Shown here piece after piece: positions 48,804 through 58,768 of a stretch of 64,000 nucleotides of DNA; position 1 is the first letter of the stretch; each line of letters begins with the position of its first letter. A model generated the notes under the pieces. It saw only the letters and a program-made list of their open reading frames with translations. It did not search any database and was not told the origin of the DNA. The stretch lies in the NCBI GenBank assembly GCA_001789205.1, contig MFYT01000015.1, positions 29,866-93,865 on the forward strand, read 5' to 3'. The DNA comes from Candidatus Raymondbacteria bacterium RIFOXYA2_FULL_49_16 (GTDB lineage: Bacteria > Fibrobacterota > OXYB2-FULL-49-7 > XYB2-FULL-49-35). The translations under genes were made by a program, and so were the position numbers.

Positions 48804-49145
48804 GGCAAGATCTCCTGTGATATTTTTTAAAAAAAATACATATTTCTTACAGAGGAAAAGCCACTTTTTGTCCTTAAGCTGCGCAGAACAGAAACAGACA
48901 GCAGCATGTTCCTGCAGGGAATGAGGCCCTTGCCTGGTTTTAGTTGGTGGTTTTCGGGTCTATTCCAGCCATAGTTTCTATTATTATAGCCATTTATAAT
49001 TATTTCATTTGTTTTCAAACAGTTACTTCGTTTTTATTATTATTCTCAAGTGTTTTATTTCTTTCTCCTGTTTTCTATAATATTTAAAATCAATGCCTTG
49101 TCCTTTGGCCTGATTGTTGCATTTTTATTGTCACAAAGGACACAG

Positions 49146-49322
49146 ATGCTAATAAATGGAAATGAAATAAAAAAACTCAGAGAACAGTTTCTCAGATTGA
49201 GCAGGAAAAACGTTAAAAACCTCTCTCAGGCTGAAATAAAAAACCATGAGCTTCTACTTGCCGATCTTGCGGCCAAAATGAAGAGCGCTGCAGGCATGGT
49301 TGTTGTTGAACAAATCACATAA
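49146..49322 (+). CDS. small hypothetical protein
   Basis: 58-aa ORF MLINGNEIKKLREQFLRLSRKNVKNLSQAEIKNHELLLADLAAKMK..., plausible helical composition only. Confidence 0.3.
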   Translation: MLINGNEIKKLREQFLRLSRKNVKNLSQAEIKNHELLLADLAAKMKSAAGMVVVEQIT

Positions 49323-49335
49323 AAGGGGGCATTCT

Positions 49336-51012
49336 ATGAGAAAAACGATTAGTCTTTCCATGTTCATCTGTGCGGTGTTTTGCGCGTGTATTGCTGCGCA
49401 AACAATTACGCCATCTTCGTGGGTTCCCTCGAACCTTGGCACAAAAATATCGCAGAACGCTGTCACGGCCACAGACGCCCAGATACGGACGTATATCGAC
49501 GCCTATCAGAAGGGAATCGATACGCTCGATCAGGAGCTCGACATTGTGAAGCGTTGTCTGCCCGCGCTCAAGGAGAACGTTTTCATTCTCTACCGCGAAT
49601 ACAACCAGAACCATTCGCGCAGTCAATACGAATCCCCAGACTTTTCGGTTACCGAATGCCTCGACTGGCTCCAGCAGGACATGGGTTTCTATCTCACCCG
49701 GCTGGCCCAGGGCATAAATCCCGATTTGGCCATGAAGGGTGCTTGGCGGCCAAAGACCTACTGGCTTCCTGAATGGGAAATCATGGGACGGTACGATGCG
49801 ATCGTGCCAACGGCATACAATGCGCAGTTGTCGTGGCCTCTTATCCTATCCACCCAGGGCAACCCCGATATTGCACAGATCAAAAACACTCCCTATATTC
49901 TCGCCTGTTGCATGAAAAAGGGTTACCAGAACAATGACACCAAGGAACAGGCGAAAAACAAAGCGATCCTGCTCGATATGGCATATGATTTCAATATCGA
50001 TCCCCTGCGCCTTTTTGCCACGGGGTTTTCAAAGGGCGGGCAGCAATCCCTCAAGCTGGGCATCAGGTATCCGGACTGGTATGCTGGTATTATTGCCCCG
50101 CATCATGATCTTCTCATGGCGAATTTCCCGGTCCAGTGGGAAGCGCTCATGGATTTAATCACTATACCCACGCTCATTGTGCATAGCCCGGCTGACGGCT
50201 ATTTTGAGGACACCACGTTCCACTACATGCTGCTGAATGGCTGCCCGGTGCAATGGGTCAATGATGGGAATGGCCATACTGCTGACTGGATTTTTGAAGA
50301 TCATATAGATTCACTTGTTGCTTTCTGCGACACTATTACCATGAACCCTTTTCCGAAAAAAATCAGACACACGGTCGAGCATAAACGGTATTCACGCGCC
50401 TATTGGACCAATATGCACGCCATGGCTGACGAAGGGATGATTGACGCGCGGTACGAGGTCGAAGTTATTGATACTCATCTTATTGAAATCAGGCTTCTTA
50501 AAAACGCCGCCAAGGTCCAGGGTTTTGATTTCTATCTATCCAGCGACCTGATAGATATGACCGCCCCGCTCGTGGTGGTCTGTGCAGGTGACACGGTCTA
50601 CAATGCCATGCCCATGTTCCGCACATCAATCTCTCTGCAAACCGGGCCCACAAATATCCACGCGAATATCGTCTTGCTTCTCTGGCAGCAGATTGACAAT
50701 ATCCGGCGCACCACGTTCGGCACAAACACACAGGTGGAAGAGGCGGTCTTGGCCGCGTCGCACACAGGACCGGTTTTGTCCGCATGGCCCAATCCATTCA
50801 ATCCGGCTGTTACGATTTCCCTGGGAGTGGTTGGTAGTATTGTACAAACGCATGTATACGATATTTCCGGCCGCATGGTCACGGATTTAACCAAGCGAAT
50901 GGTCAATGGTCTGGTCACTTGGGACGCATCTGCCCAGCCATCGGGTGTCTATGTTGTTAGGGCAACAGTGAATGGCCGCGTGTATACCACACAGATGACA
51001 CTCATGAAATAA
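49336..51012 (+). CDS. secreted alpha/beta-hydrolase (esterase/PHB-depolymerase-like) with T9SS sorting domain, paralog 1
   Basis: Signal peptide; ATGFSKGGQQS nucleophile elbow; HSPADGYFED; C-terminal AWPNPFNPAVTISL...GVYVVRATVNGRVYTTQMTLMK. Confidence 0.8.
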   Translation: MRKTISLSMFICAVFCACIAAQTITPSSWVPSNLGTKISQNAVTATDAQIRTYIDAYQKGIDTLDQELDIVKRCLPALKENVFILYREYNQNHSRSQYESPDFSVTECLDWLQQDMGFYLTRLAQGINPDLAMKGAWRPKTYWLPEWEIMGRYDAIVPTAYNAQLSWPLILSTQGNPDIAQIKNTPYILACCMKKGYQNNDTKEQAKNKAILLDMAYDFNIDPLRLFATGFSKGGQQSLKLGIRYPDWYAGIIAPHHDLLMANFPVQWEALMDLITIPTLIVHSPADGYFEDTTFHYMLLNGCPVQWVNDGNGHTADWIFEDHIDSLVAFCDTITMNPFPKKIRHTVEHKRYSRAYWTNMHAMADEGMIDARYEVEVIDTHLIEIRLLKNAAKVQGFDFYLSSDLIDMTAPLVVVCAGDTVYNAMPMFRTSISLQTGPTNIHANIVLLLWQQIDNIRRTTFGTNTQVEEAVLAASHTGPVLSAWPNPFNPAVTISLGVVGSIVQTHVYDISGRMVTDLTKRMVNGLVTWDASAQPSGVYVVRATVNGRVYTTQMTLMK

Positions 51013-51033
51013 GGACACATACAAGGGGGGGGT

Positions 51034-52950
51034 ATGAAAAAGAGATCAGTAGGTCTCACGGTGGTTTCACTTATCTACGTCTGCATGTTCCTGTTGTTGT
51101 CCGGCAGGCCTGTTCAAGCTGTTTATGACGCGCAATTCGTCAGATGTGTCATCCCTGAAACCCTGACCACGGACGAGATCTTCCCGGCCACGATTTGCAT
51201 GAGAAATACCGGAGACACTGCCTGGCCGTCAGGGGACATGACCATTCTGATGTGTTCCCAGAATCCAGCCAACAATTACACATGGGGTTCATATTTTATT
51301 CTCATCAAGCATAGTGCGTACCTTGTTACCCCAGGAGACACCTTAAATTACACATCTAATCTAAGGGCGCCTTCCACTCCTGGAAAATACGCCTTTGCAT
51401 GGCAGTGTTATGACAATATCGCCAAACAGTTTTTTGGGGAGATTGTACCGGCTGAGAGCATATACGTGCAACAGCGGTTGGAAACGCCCCCCCCGCCGCC
51501 GCCACACAAGGACTCGCTCCTCGACTCCTCGGATTTTGAATATATTGGTTCTTTCAAGCTGCCAACTATCACTGGTTACGAAGATGTGTATGTAGCGAGC
51601 GGGCTTGCGCTGCGCACCATGCCCGATAGTACAAAAAGATTTTTCCTGAATACGGGCACCTATACCCATTGTTTGTATGAAGTGGAAATGCCGCAACTGG
51701 TAAAAATAGAGAATAATGACTACTCCGGTTTAAATACAGCCCCTCTTGTCAAACAATGGGCCACCATTGCCTGGGACAGCGCGGTTTCAGGAGAGAACAT
51801 AACATCAAACGGCGGCTTTTGGTGGGACGACAGCGCCAATATTCTTTACTGGACCCACTATAACTCGTATTATGCAGGTGGTGGTTTTCCCATGCTTGCC
51901 GCAACCAGGCTTGCAAATGACTCTGTGACAAATCTGAAGTACTGGTATTTGCCCATGCCACGGCTGCCGGTCTGGAAGGCGTACTGGAGAGGGGTCACGA
52001 GCATTCCGAAAACATTTGCAGACGCCTACACTGGTGGCAGGACCATGGCATTGGGATTTGGAGGATATTTCAGCATTTGTCAGCCGGCAAGCAGCGGGCC
52101 CGCGATTGCGGCCATACAAAAGCCGGATATGTTCCAGGACACCCTCGACCTGGTCGAAGTACTCAGATATATATATCCTGAGGCAGCCAACAGGAACGGC
52201 AACTATTTTGGCGCCAATACCTCTATCTGGGGTTATCAGCCCCCCAGCCCCTGGGATGGGAAATTTACGTACGGGAGTTCATGCGCCGCGGGAGTGTTTA
52301 TCGATCTTCCTGATAAAAAAGGGTATGTTGCTTTTGTGAAGCATAATATTGGCAGGATCGGATACGACTGGGGCGGTCTTATCAATGACGCCCATTATGA
52401 GGACAACTGGTATTTTTATGATTTCAAGGATTTAGGAGAGGCGGCGTTAGGTAACAGGGCTTTAGGAAGCGTACAACCGTCTTCGTTTGTCAAAATTAAC
52501 TGGCCATATCCGGTGAGCAATACCGCAACTTATCATTCGACGTCCGGCGCCTGCTTTGATCCGCAGACCCGGATTATGTATGTGTATGTTACCCGTGCTC
52601 TTGGTACAAAACCGGCTATTCACGCCTATCATGTAACAGAATCGCCGGCCCGCATGGAAACCGTATTGCCGGAACAGACAACAGGGTCCCTGATTTCCAT
52701 TCACCCCAACCCGTTCAACCCAACGGCAAAAATAATACTCAATGCAGCATTGGACGTCAAAGGCCTGGACAAGGCGGATATCATGGTTTTTAATGTCCAC
52801 GGAAAACTGGTCCAAAGACTGGCGGCCACTGGTTGTCAGCTGGCGGCTGGTTTGGATTGGGACGCTTCGCTCCTTCCCAGCGGGATATATATGCTCCAGG
52901 TAAAGATTGGCCAATATCTTCTCAGGGGACGCGTCAGTGTAATTAAATGA
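51034..52950 (+). CDS. secreted protein with NBR1-like Ig domain, Pro-rich linker and T9SS sorting domain
   Basis: N-terminal IPETLTTDEIFPATICMRNTGDTAWPSGDMT; PPPPPPHKDS linker; SIHPNPFNPTAKIIL...GIYMLQVKIGQYLLRGRVSVIK. Confidence 0.7.
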   Translation: MKKRSVGLTVVSLIYVCMFLLLSGRPVQAVYDAQFVRCVIPETLTTDEIFPATICMRNTGDTAWPSGDMTILMCSQNPANNYTWGSYFILIKHSAYLVTPGDTLNYTSNLRAPSTPGKYAFAWQCYDNIAKQFFGEIVPAESIYVQQRLETPPPPPPHKDSLLDSSDFEYIGSFKLPTITGYEDVYVASGLALRTMPDSTKRFFLNTGTYTHCLYEVEMPQLVKIENNDYSGLNTAPLVKQWATIAWDSAVSGENITSNGGFWWDDSANILYWTHYNSYYAGGGFPMLAATRLANDSVTNLKYWYLPMPRLPVWKAYWRGVTSIPKTFADAYTGGRTMALGFGGYFSICQPASSGPAIAAIQKPDMFQDTLDLVEVLRYIYPEAANRNGNYFGANTSIWGYQPPSPWDGKFTYGSSCAAGVFIDLPDKKGYVAFVKHNIGRIGYDWGGLINDAHYEDNWYFYDFKDLGEAALGNRALGSVQPSSFVKINWPYPVSNTATYHSTSGACFDPQTRIMYVYVTRALGTKPAIHAYHVTESPARMETVLPEQTTGSLISIHPNPFNPTAKIILNAALDVKGLDKADIMVFNVHGKLVQRLAATGCQLAAGLDWDASLLPSGIYMLQVKIGQYLLRGRVSVIK

Positions 52951-52988
52951 ATTGCCCGAAGGATATATGTATAAACAGAGGAGTCAGA

Positions 52989-54740
52989 ATGTCGCGTCGA
53001 ATAGCGTTTCGATCCCTGGTGATGCTTGCGTGTATGCTGTTCCAGCTTGCCTGCGCGCAGGGCACAACGCCCGCTTGGGTGCCGGCTGATCTTGCGGCAA
53101 AGCTCAACCAGGCCGCTGCCACTTCCTACGACAACCAGATTGTAACGGACATCACCTATTATCAGAATGCCATTGCCGGTCTTGACACCTCGAATGCCAC
53201 TGTAGCGGCGCGCACATTCTTGTTGAAAGAGAAAGTGCTGATCATGTACAAGGAGTACAACCGGAGCAAGACGCGGTACGTTGCAAATGATTTCAGCTTC
53301 AACAGCGCCTATGGTACTCTCAAATCCGACATGAACCGCATGCTCACCCGCCTGCAGGCCGGACAAGATCCTGCTGCCGGGATAGCGGGCATGCTGCTTG
53401 CGCGCGCAACGTGGATAGACAGCTTTTATTTCAACAACACGACTGAAAAGTACGAACCAGTGATCGTTAAGTACGATCTGATTATTCCAAATGGGTACAA
53501 TCCATCAACACCAGCACCCCTCATGGTGTCGCATAAGGATTCGCCCAGCGAGACTCTGGTAAAACAGACGCCCTATGTACTCATTCGCAACTATCAAGTG
53601 CCCGACGAGTTCAAACTGGTACGGTCTGACGCAAAAACGCGCGCTGTGCTTATCGATGTTTCCAAGGTGGTGCACATCAGCCCCTTCCGAATCTATAGCA
53701 CGGGTTATTCCTTTGGCGGCAAGACCACTTACAACATGGCGTGGAACAATGTGCACTGGTTCGCGGCCATTGTTCCCCTCGACGCTGACCTCTGTACGTC
53801 TGACGATTATTTTTTCGAAGACTGCATGTACATGCAGAACGTGCCCACGCACATCGGCCATGCAGTAAACGATGCGTTTCTTAGCTGCGGCATTGCCGTG
53901 TATAATGCCATGTACACCGCAGGCAATCCGGTTGATTCGTTCCATTTCCCCGGAGGCCACGATGTTGACGTGCCCTACAGGCAAGACTTGAGTCTGGTGA
54001 CGGATTTCTTCGACCAATATACTATGCACCCCTATCCCAAGGAAGTGCATCATATCGTGGAATGTACCAAGTGGCCGCGCGCTTTCTGGGTGGAAGCCAT
54101 CACGTCATACAATGTGGTGTGCGGCACTGACGCTGTCTTCAGGGTATTTGCACAGGCCAATAACCTCATTGAAATTGTACAGGCGGATACACCCATCACA
54201 GGCTTCATCCTATACCTGAACGATCATCTGGTGAATATGGGGCAAAACGTAACAGTCGTTTACGGCACAGATACGCTTTATACCGGTGCTGCCAGCGATA
54301 CTCTCGCAGTGACTGTCAGGTCGGGTGCGCAAATACGGAATCCATACCGCGAACGGCTGCCCCTATGGGAAGAGGTTGATTCCATCAGCAGGGTGGTGTT
54401 TGGCTCATCTCCCGATGTTCCCTCAGGATGGGGCCAACCGTATCCGCCGTCCAATGGATCGCAGGTTGAACATGCGGTCTTGGATGGGGAAATGATGCGG
54501 TTGCATGTGTATCCAAATCCGTTTAATCCGGCCGTTATGATTTCTGCAGGGGTGCGATGCATTGCGCCCCTGCGGGTTATGATTTACGATATTTCCGGCC
54601 GGATGGTCACGGATTTAACCACGCGAATGTCCAACGGCCGCGCCACGTGGGACGCGTCGTCCCAGCCATCCGGAATTTACATTGTTAAAGCGCGGATCGG
54701 GAAACAAGTGTTGACAAAACCCGTTACGCTCATGAAATAA
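52989..54740 (+). CDS. secreted alpha/beta-hydrolase with T9SS sorting domain, paralog 2
   Basis: STGYSFGGKTT; HAVNDAFLS; GGHDVDVP; VYPNPFNPAVMISA...; start revised to ATG 52989. Confidence 0.8.
   Translation: MSRRIAFRSLVMLACMLFQLACAQGTTPAWVPADLAAKLNQAAATSYDNQIVTDITYYQNAIAGLDTSNATVAARTFLLKEKVLIMYKEYNRSKTRYVANDFSFNSAYGTLKSDMNRMLTRLQAGQDPAAGIAGMLLARATWIDSFYFNNTTEKYEPVIVKYDLIIPNGYNPSTPAPLMVSHKDSPSETLVKQTPYVLIRNYQVPDEFKLVRSDAKTRAVLIDVSKVVHISPFRIYSTGYSFGGKTTYNMAWNNVHWFAAIVPLDADLCTSDDYFFEDCMYMQNVPTHIGHAVNDAFLSCGIAVYNAMYTAGNPVDSFHFPGGHDVDVPYRQDLSLVTDFFDQYTMHPYPKEVHHIVECTKWPRAFWVEAITSYNVVCGTDAVFRVFAQANNLIEIVQADTPITGFILYLNDHLVNMGQNVTVVYGTDTLYTGAASDTLAVTVRSGAQIRNPYRERLPLWEEVDSISRVVFGSSPDVPSGWGQPYPPSNGSQVEHAVLDGEMMRLHVYPNPFNPAVMISAGVRCIAPLRVMIYDISGRMVTDLTTRMSNGRATWDASSQPSGIYIVKARIGKQVLTKPVTLMK
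54546..54573. repeat. REP-like palindrome inside the paralog-2 sorting domain
   Basis: GCAGGGGTGCGATGCATTGCGCCCCTGC; pairs fully as RNA with two G-U wobbles. Confidence 0.7.
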
Positions 54741-54781
54741 AACGCTTCATCATATCCGTTGGAATAAACGAAGGAGTATCA

Positions 54782-56488
54782 ATGACACATCGCACTGTTT
54801 TCCCTGTTCTGCGCTCCTGCTGCGTAGCGGCGCTTTTTATTTTCGCCGGGGCGTCCGGCCAGACGGTCCAGCCCTCGGCATGGGTACCGGTAAATCTCGG
54901 AGCAAAAATCGCCAATGCGCCACTCACCACACTTGACCAGCAGATACTGGCGCTTATCGACTCGTTCCAGTACCAGATAGACAGCTCGCTTAACCTGACG
55001 AACAGGTTTGTTCAGAAGTACCTGCCGCAGCTCCAGCACAACGTTATCTACTTGTATAAGGAATACAATCTCGATCACGCGCGCAGCGCGTATTCGTCCT
55101 CGGACTTTACCGCCCAGGCCTGCATCAGCGCGCTTAGCAGCGATGAAAGTTATTACATCTCACGGCTCAAGGCGGGCCAAAGCGCGTTTTCGATCCCCGG
55201 CAGGCTCATGGCAAAGGTCTTCTGGCTTGACAGCTACAACATGCTGGGAAAATACGATCTTGTCACCTCGCGCAGCTCGTACTACACGCCCTTGATCATC
55301 TCGCACCAGGACGACCCTGACACTGCGCTCAAAGCAACGCCATACAGCCTGGTCAGGAACCTCAAGGTGGGCTACCAGTTCGACGACACCAAGTACGAGG
55401 CGAAACTCAAGGCCATGCTCATGGACCTGGCCCAGGACATTCCCCTCAACCCGCTCCGTATCTATCAGACAGGCTTTTCGTTCGGCGCGCAGCAGTGCTT
55501 GCGCATTGGCTGGCGGTACCAGGACTGGTTCGCGGCAATGGTCCCTGCGCATAACGACATCAATCCCACCAACCACGCGAGCATATTCGGAAATCTTGCC
55601 AATCTTATCAACCTGCCATGCCGCCTTATGCACGGTTCGGGCGACAGCTACTACACGGACTCGACTTACCGCTTCATGCTCGCGAACGGCTGCCCGGTTG
55701 AACAGATTATTACCACAACCGGCCCTTCCGCAGGCCACGATGCGACCATACCTTTCCGCGACAGTCTTGTGCTGCTCACCGCGTTTTGCGACAGCCATAC
55801 GCTCAATCCCTTTCCAAAAGTAATAAAACACAATGCCGAGCTTCTGTCGTACACACGGAGCTTCTGGGTCAACGCGCGTGTCATGAATAGCGGCGGTGTC
55901 ATCAATACCAATTATGGTGTGTCGGTGAACGGCAATACCATCACAATTGACACGGCAAACTCCAATGTCACGGCCTTTGATTTTTCCTTGAGCGACTCGC
56001 TACTCGACATGGGACAGCCGGTGATTGTGGTAAAGGGAGCGGACACGCTCTACAACGCCATGCCGTTGGCCCGGATCTCGGTGACGCTCAAGGCGGGCGG
56101 CCAGCAAACCGGCAGCATGTACAGGCCTATGTGGGAGATACTTGATTCTATTTCCCTGGCCGTGCATGGGATAAAATCAAAGTATTACACAGTCGACATT
56201 GAGGACCCGGGACACGGGGTCGCGGCAGCCGGGGCGCAGAAGGGCATGACGCTCTCGGCAACGCCGAACCCGTTCAATCCGGCTGTTACAATTTCCGTGG
56301 CCGAGGTTGAGGGTGTTGTACAAATGCGTATTTACGATATTTCCGGCCGGATGGTCAAGGATTTAACCACGCGAATGTTCAACGGCCACGCCACATGGGA
56401 CGCATCGTCCCAGCCATCGGGAATATACATTGTCAAAGCGAGAGTCGGGAAACAGGCGCGGACTAAAACGATCACGCTCATTAAATAA
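54782..56488 (+). CDS. secreted alpha/beta-hydrolase with T9SS sorting domain, paralog 3
   Basis: QTGFSFGAQQC; HGSGDSYYT; AGHDATIP; ATPNPFNPAVTISV...GIYIVKARVGKQARTKTITLIK. Confidence 0.8.
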   Translation: MTHRTVFPVLRSCCVAALFIFAGASGQTVQPSAWVPVNLGAKIANAPLTTLDQQILALIDSFQYQIDSSLNLTNRFVQKYLPQLQHNVIYLYKEYNLDHARSAYSSSDFTAQACISALSSDESYYISRLKAGQSAFSIPGRLMAKVFWLDSYNMLGKYDLVTSRSSYYTPLIISHQDDPDTALKATPYSLVRNLKVGYQFDDTKYEAKLKAMLMDLAQDIPLNPLRIYQTGFSFGAQQCLRIGWRYQDWFAAMVPAHNDINPTNHASIFGNLANLINLPCRLMHGSGDSYYTDSTYRFMLANGCPVEQIITTTGPSAGHDATIPFRDSLVLLTAFCDSHTLNPFPKVIKHNAELLSYTRSFWVNARVMNSGGVINTNYGVSVNGNTITIDTANSNVTAFDFSLSDSLLDMGQPVIVVKGADTLYNAMPLARISVTLKAGGQQTGSMYRPMWEILDSISLAVHGIKSKYYTVDIEDPGHGVAAAGAQKGMTLSATPNPFNPAVTISVAEVEGVVQMRIYDISGRMVKDLTTRMFNGHATWDASSQPSGIYIVKARVGKQARTKTITLIK

Positions 56489-56881
56489 CGGCGGTTATCG
56501 CGCGGTTTCCCGCAGAAAGTCCCTTGAATGAACGAATTGTGGCGTCCAAAAGGATAAAAATAGTGGAAAAAGGGAAAGGAAAATCGTATTTTAAAAAGGA
56601 ATACTTATCATGCTGTTACATTTTTTTTCAGCATGAAAAATGAAGGAATAAAAACCCGCGGGTTTCTCATGTGTCCTTCGCAAATCTGTTTTAGCCCATT
56701 GTCCGATAAATACGCCAATTTTCCCAGTATGTTGTTTGTGGACGATACAGAGGAAGAATGCACCCGGTTTGCGGAGACGTGTTGCTTGTGAAACAAATTA
56801 AGAAACGCAGCCTGTATTGTGTGCAACCAGCCCAAAGAAGCCTTCCAGATGGCGCTTGATTATTTTTTCGATACCCGAGTT

Positions 56882-57959
56882 CAATTTAGAAGTGCAACAC
56901 TAAGAAGCTATCTTAGTGTTGCCTATGAAGCAAAATACATATAAACAGCTGACCGAAGACGAGCGAGAAAAGCTCTTTGATTACCAGCAACTTGGCCTGC
57001 CTCTTAGAAAGATGGCGGATAAGTTGAAGCGAAACATTTCTACCCTCAGCCGAGAACTGAACCGGAACCGGTATAAAAAACTGGATGTTTATCTTCCGGA
57101 TACTGCTGGCAGAAAAGCAGCTCAGAGAAAGGCCAATGGACGGAAGAAAAACTTACGACAGTATCTACCTCGAAGCCACCGGATTCGTCGGAAAAAGCAT
57201 GGACGCAAACATCACAAAGGTAAAATTCTGAACCGTATTGATATCAGCAAGCGTCCTAAGGCGGTCGAAAAACGGGAAGAGTTTGGTCACTGGGAAGGCG
57301 ACAGTCTCATGTATCGTGGACACTCGCAAGTGCTTGCCACGCATACAGAACGGAAAAGCCGCTATCTATTACTTGGTCGCCCTGAGGATCGAACCGCAAC
57401 TGCACGACGCGTGACGATGGTCTCTCTTTTTAAGAATCTTCCGGAAGAAGCACGGCGTTCCATGACATTTGATAATGGCTTGGAGTTTGCCGAACATGAG
57501 TCGTTTTCAAAAAAAGTTGATATCGATGTGTATTTTGCCCAGCCTTATGCACCATGGCAGCGAGGTACAAATGAACATATTAACGAAATTGTTCGTCGTT
57601 ACCTGCCCCGAACGGCTGATATTCGGCGGTTACGGCGGACAACAATAAGGCGTGTCCAGGATATGATCAATGATAGACCGATGAAGTGCCTGGGATTCGA
57701 TACACCCAAAGAGACTTTAATGCGAGAAAGCTGCATGCAAAAGATCAAAAAGGCGGCATAGGAAACCATTGGCAGATAGCGGATCGCTTGTTGTAGAGGC
57801 TCTAATGATGTCGTTTGAAAACTATAAATAAGAAACAAGTCAATGACCAGAAAAAACGATCTTAATATAATGGAAAACAATAAAATATTGCTCGTGACAA
57901 TAAACCTAATTAGCAACTATATTATTACGCATTATTACGCGTGTTGCACTTGAAAATTG
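56882..57959 (+). mobile_element. IS30-family insertion sequence
   Basis: Imperfect IRs CAATTTAGAAGTGCAACAC (56882-56900) and GTGTTGCACTTGAAAATTG (57941-57959) flank a DDE transposase. Confidence 0.75.
56916..57761 (+). CDS. IS30 family transposase, probably internally shortened
   Basis: YKQLTEDEREKLFDYQQLGLPLRKMADKLKRNISTLSRELNRN; GHWEGDSL; MTFDNGLEFAEHE; PWQRGTNEHINEIVRRYLPR. Confidence 0.88.
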   Translation: MLPMKQNTYKQLTEDEREKLFDYQQLGLPLRKMADKLKRNISTLSRELNRNRYKKLDVYLPDTAGRKAAQRKANGRKKNLRQYLPRSHRIRRKKHGRKHHKGKILNRIDISKRPKAVEKREEFGHWEGDSLMYRGHSQVLATHTERKSRYLLLGRPEDRTATARRVTMVSLFKNLPEEARRSMTFDNGLEFAEHESFSKKVDIDVYFAQPYAPWQRGTNEHINEIVRRYLPRTADIRRLRRTTIRRVQDMINDRPMKCLGFDTPKETLMRESCMQKIKKAA

Positions 57960-57992
57960 TATTTGGGATTAACTAAAAGAGGAGAATAAATA

Positions 57993-58766
57993 ATGAAACC
58001 ATCAGCACTCATCACTGGCGCGGCGCGCGGCATTGGCCGCGGCATTGCCGAGGCGCTTGCACAAAACGGCTTTGACATTGCCATAGCGGACATGCTGGCT
58101 GAAACAGACGCCCGCGAAGGCGTGGAGGCAATGAAGAAAAGCGGCGCACGGGTTGTCTATGCGCAAGGTGACATCAGCAAGGCCGAGTCGCGGCAGGCGA
58201 TCATCGAAGCCGTGAAATCCGGCCTGGGAAGGCTCGATCTCCTGGTGAACAATGCGGGTGTTGCGCCCAAGGTGCGCGCTGATATCCTGGAAGCGGGAGA
58301 GGAGAGCTTTGACCGGCTCATTACTATAAATCTCAAAGGCCCTTATTTTCTCACCCAGCTGGCAGCCAAATGGATGATTGACCAGAAAAAGACCGACAGC
58401 GCTCGCACGCCCATGGTCATAAACATTGCCTCAATGTCCTCGTACACCAGCTCCGTGGCGCGTGGCGACTACTGCATCTCCAAGGCTGGTGTGAGCATGG
58501 CCACAAAACTGTGGGCCGACAGACTCTCGGAATTTGGGATCAATGTGTACGAAATACGGCCGGGCATCATAAAAACAGACATGACCTCAGCTGTGACGGA
58601 AAAATACGACAATCTCATTAACAACCAGGGCATTCTTCCCATTAAACGGTGGGGCTTTCCCAACGATATTGCCAAGGCCGTGGTTGCGTGCGCATTGGGA
58701 TATCTGCCCTATTCCACTGGCGAAGTGATCAATGTGGACGGCGGATTTCACTTACGGAGGCTGTAA
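57993..58766 (+). CDS. SDR family NAD(P)-dependent oxidoreductase (3-ketoacyl-ACP reductase-like)
   Basis: ALITGAARGIGRGIAEALA; LVNNAGV; YCISKAGVSMATK; INVDGGFH. Confidence 0.88.
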   Translation: MKPSALITGAARGIGRGIAEALAQNGFDIAIADMLAETDAREGVEAMKKSGARVVYAQGDISKAESRQAIIEAVKSGLGRLDLLVNNAGVAPKVRADILEAGEESFDRLITINLKGPYFLTQLAAKWMIDQKKTDSARTPMVINIASMSSYTSSVARGDYCISKAGVSMATKLWADRLSEFGINVYEIRPGIIKTDMTSAVTEKYDNLINNQGILPIKRWGFPNDIAKAVVACALGYLPYSTGEVINVDGGFHLRRL

Positions 58767-58768
58767 CC

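Noticed and set aside
48827-49145. Small ORFs and AT-rich DNA between the GNAT gene and esterase 1
   Set aside because: Low-complexity intergenic sequence; no supported gene beyond the weak 49146-49322 call
51478-51510. CCCCCCCCGCCGCCGCC tract inside the 51.0-kb gene
   Set aside because: Encodes a Pro-rich interdomain linker (PPPPPP); ordinary in secreted modular proteins
56608-56835. 75-aa ORF on minus before the IS30 element
   Set aside because: No recognisable domain, no convincing SD, AT-rich intergenic DNA
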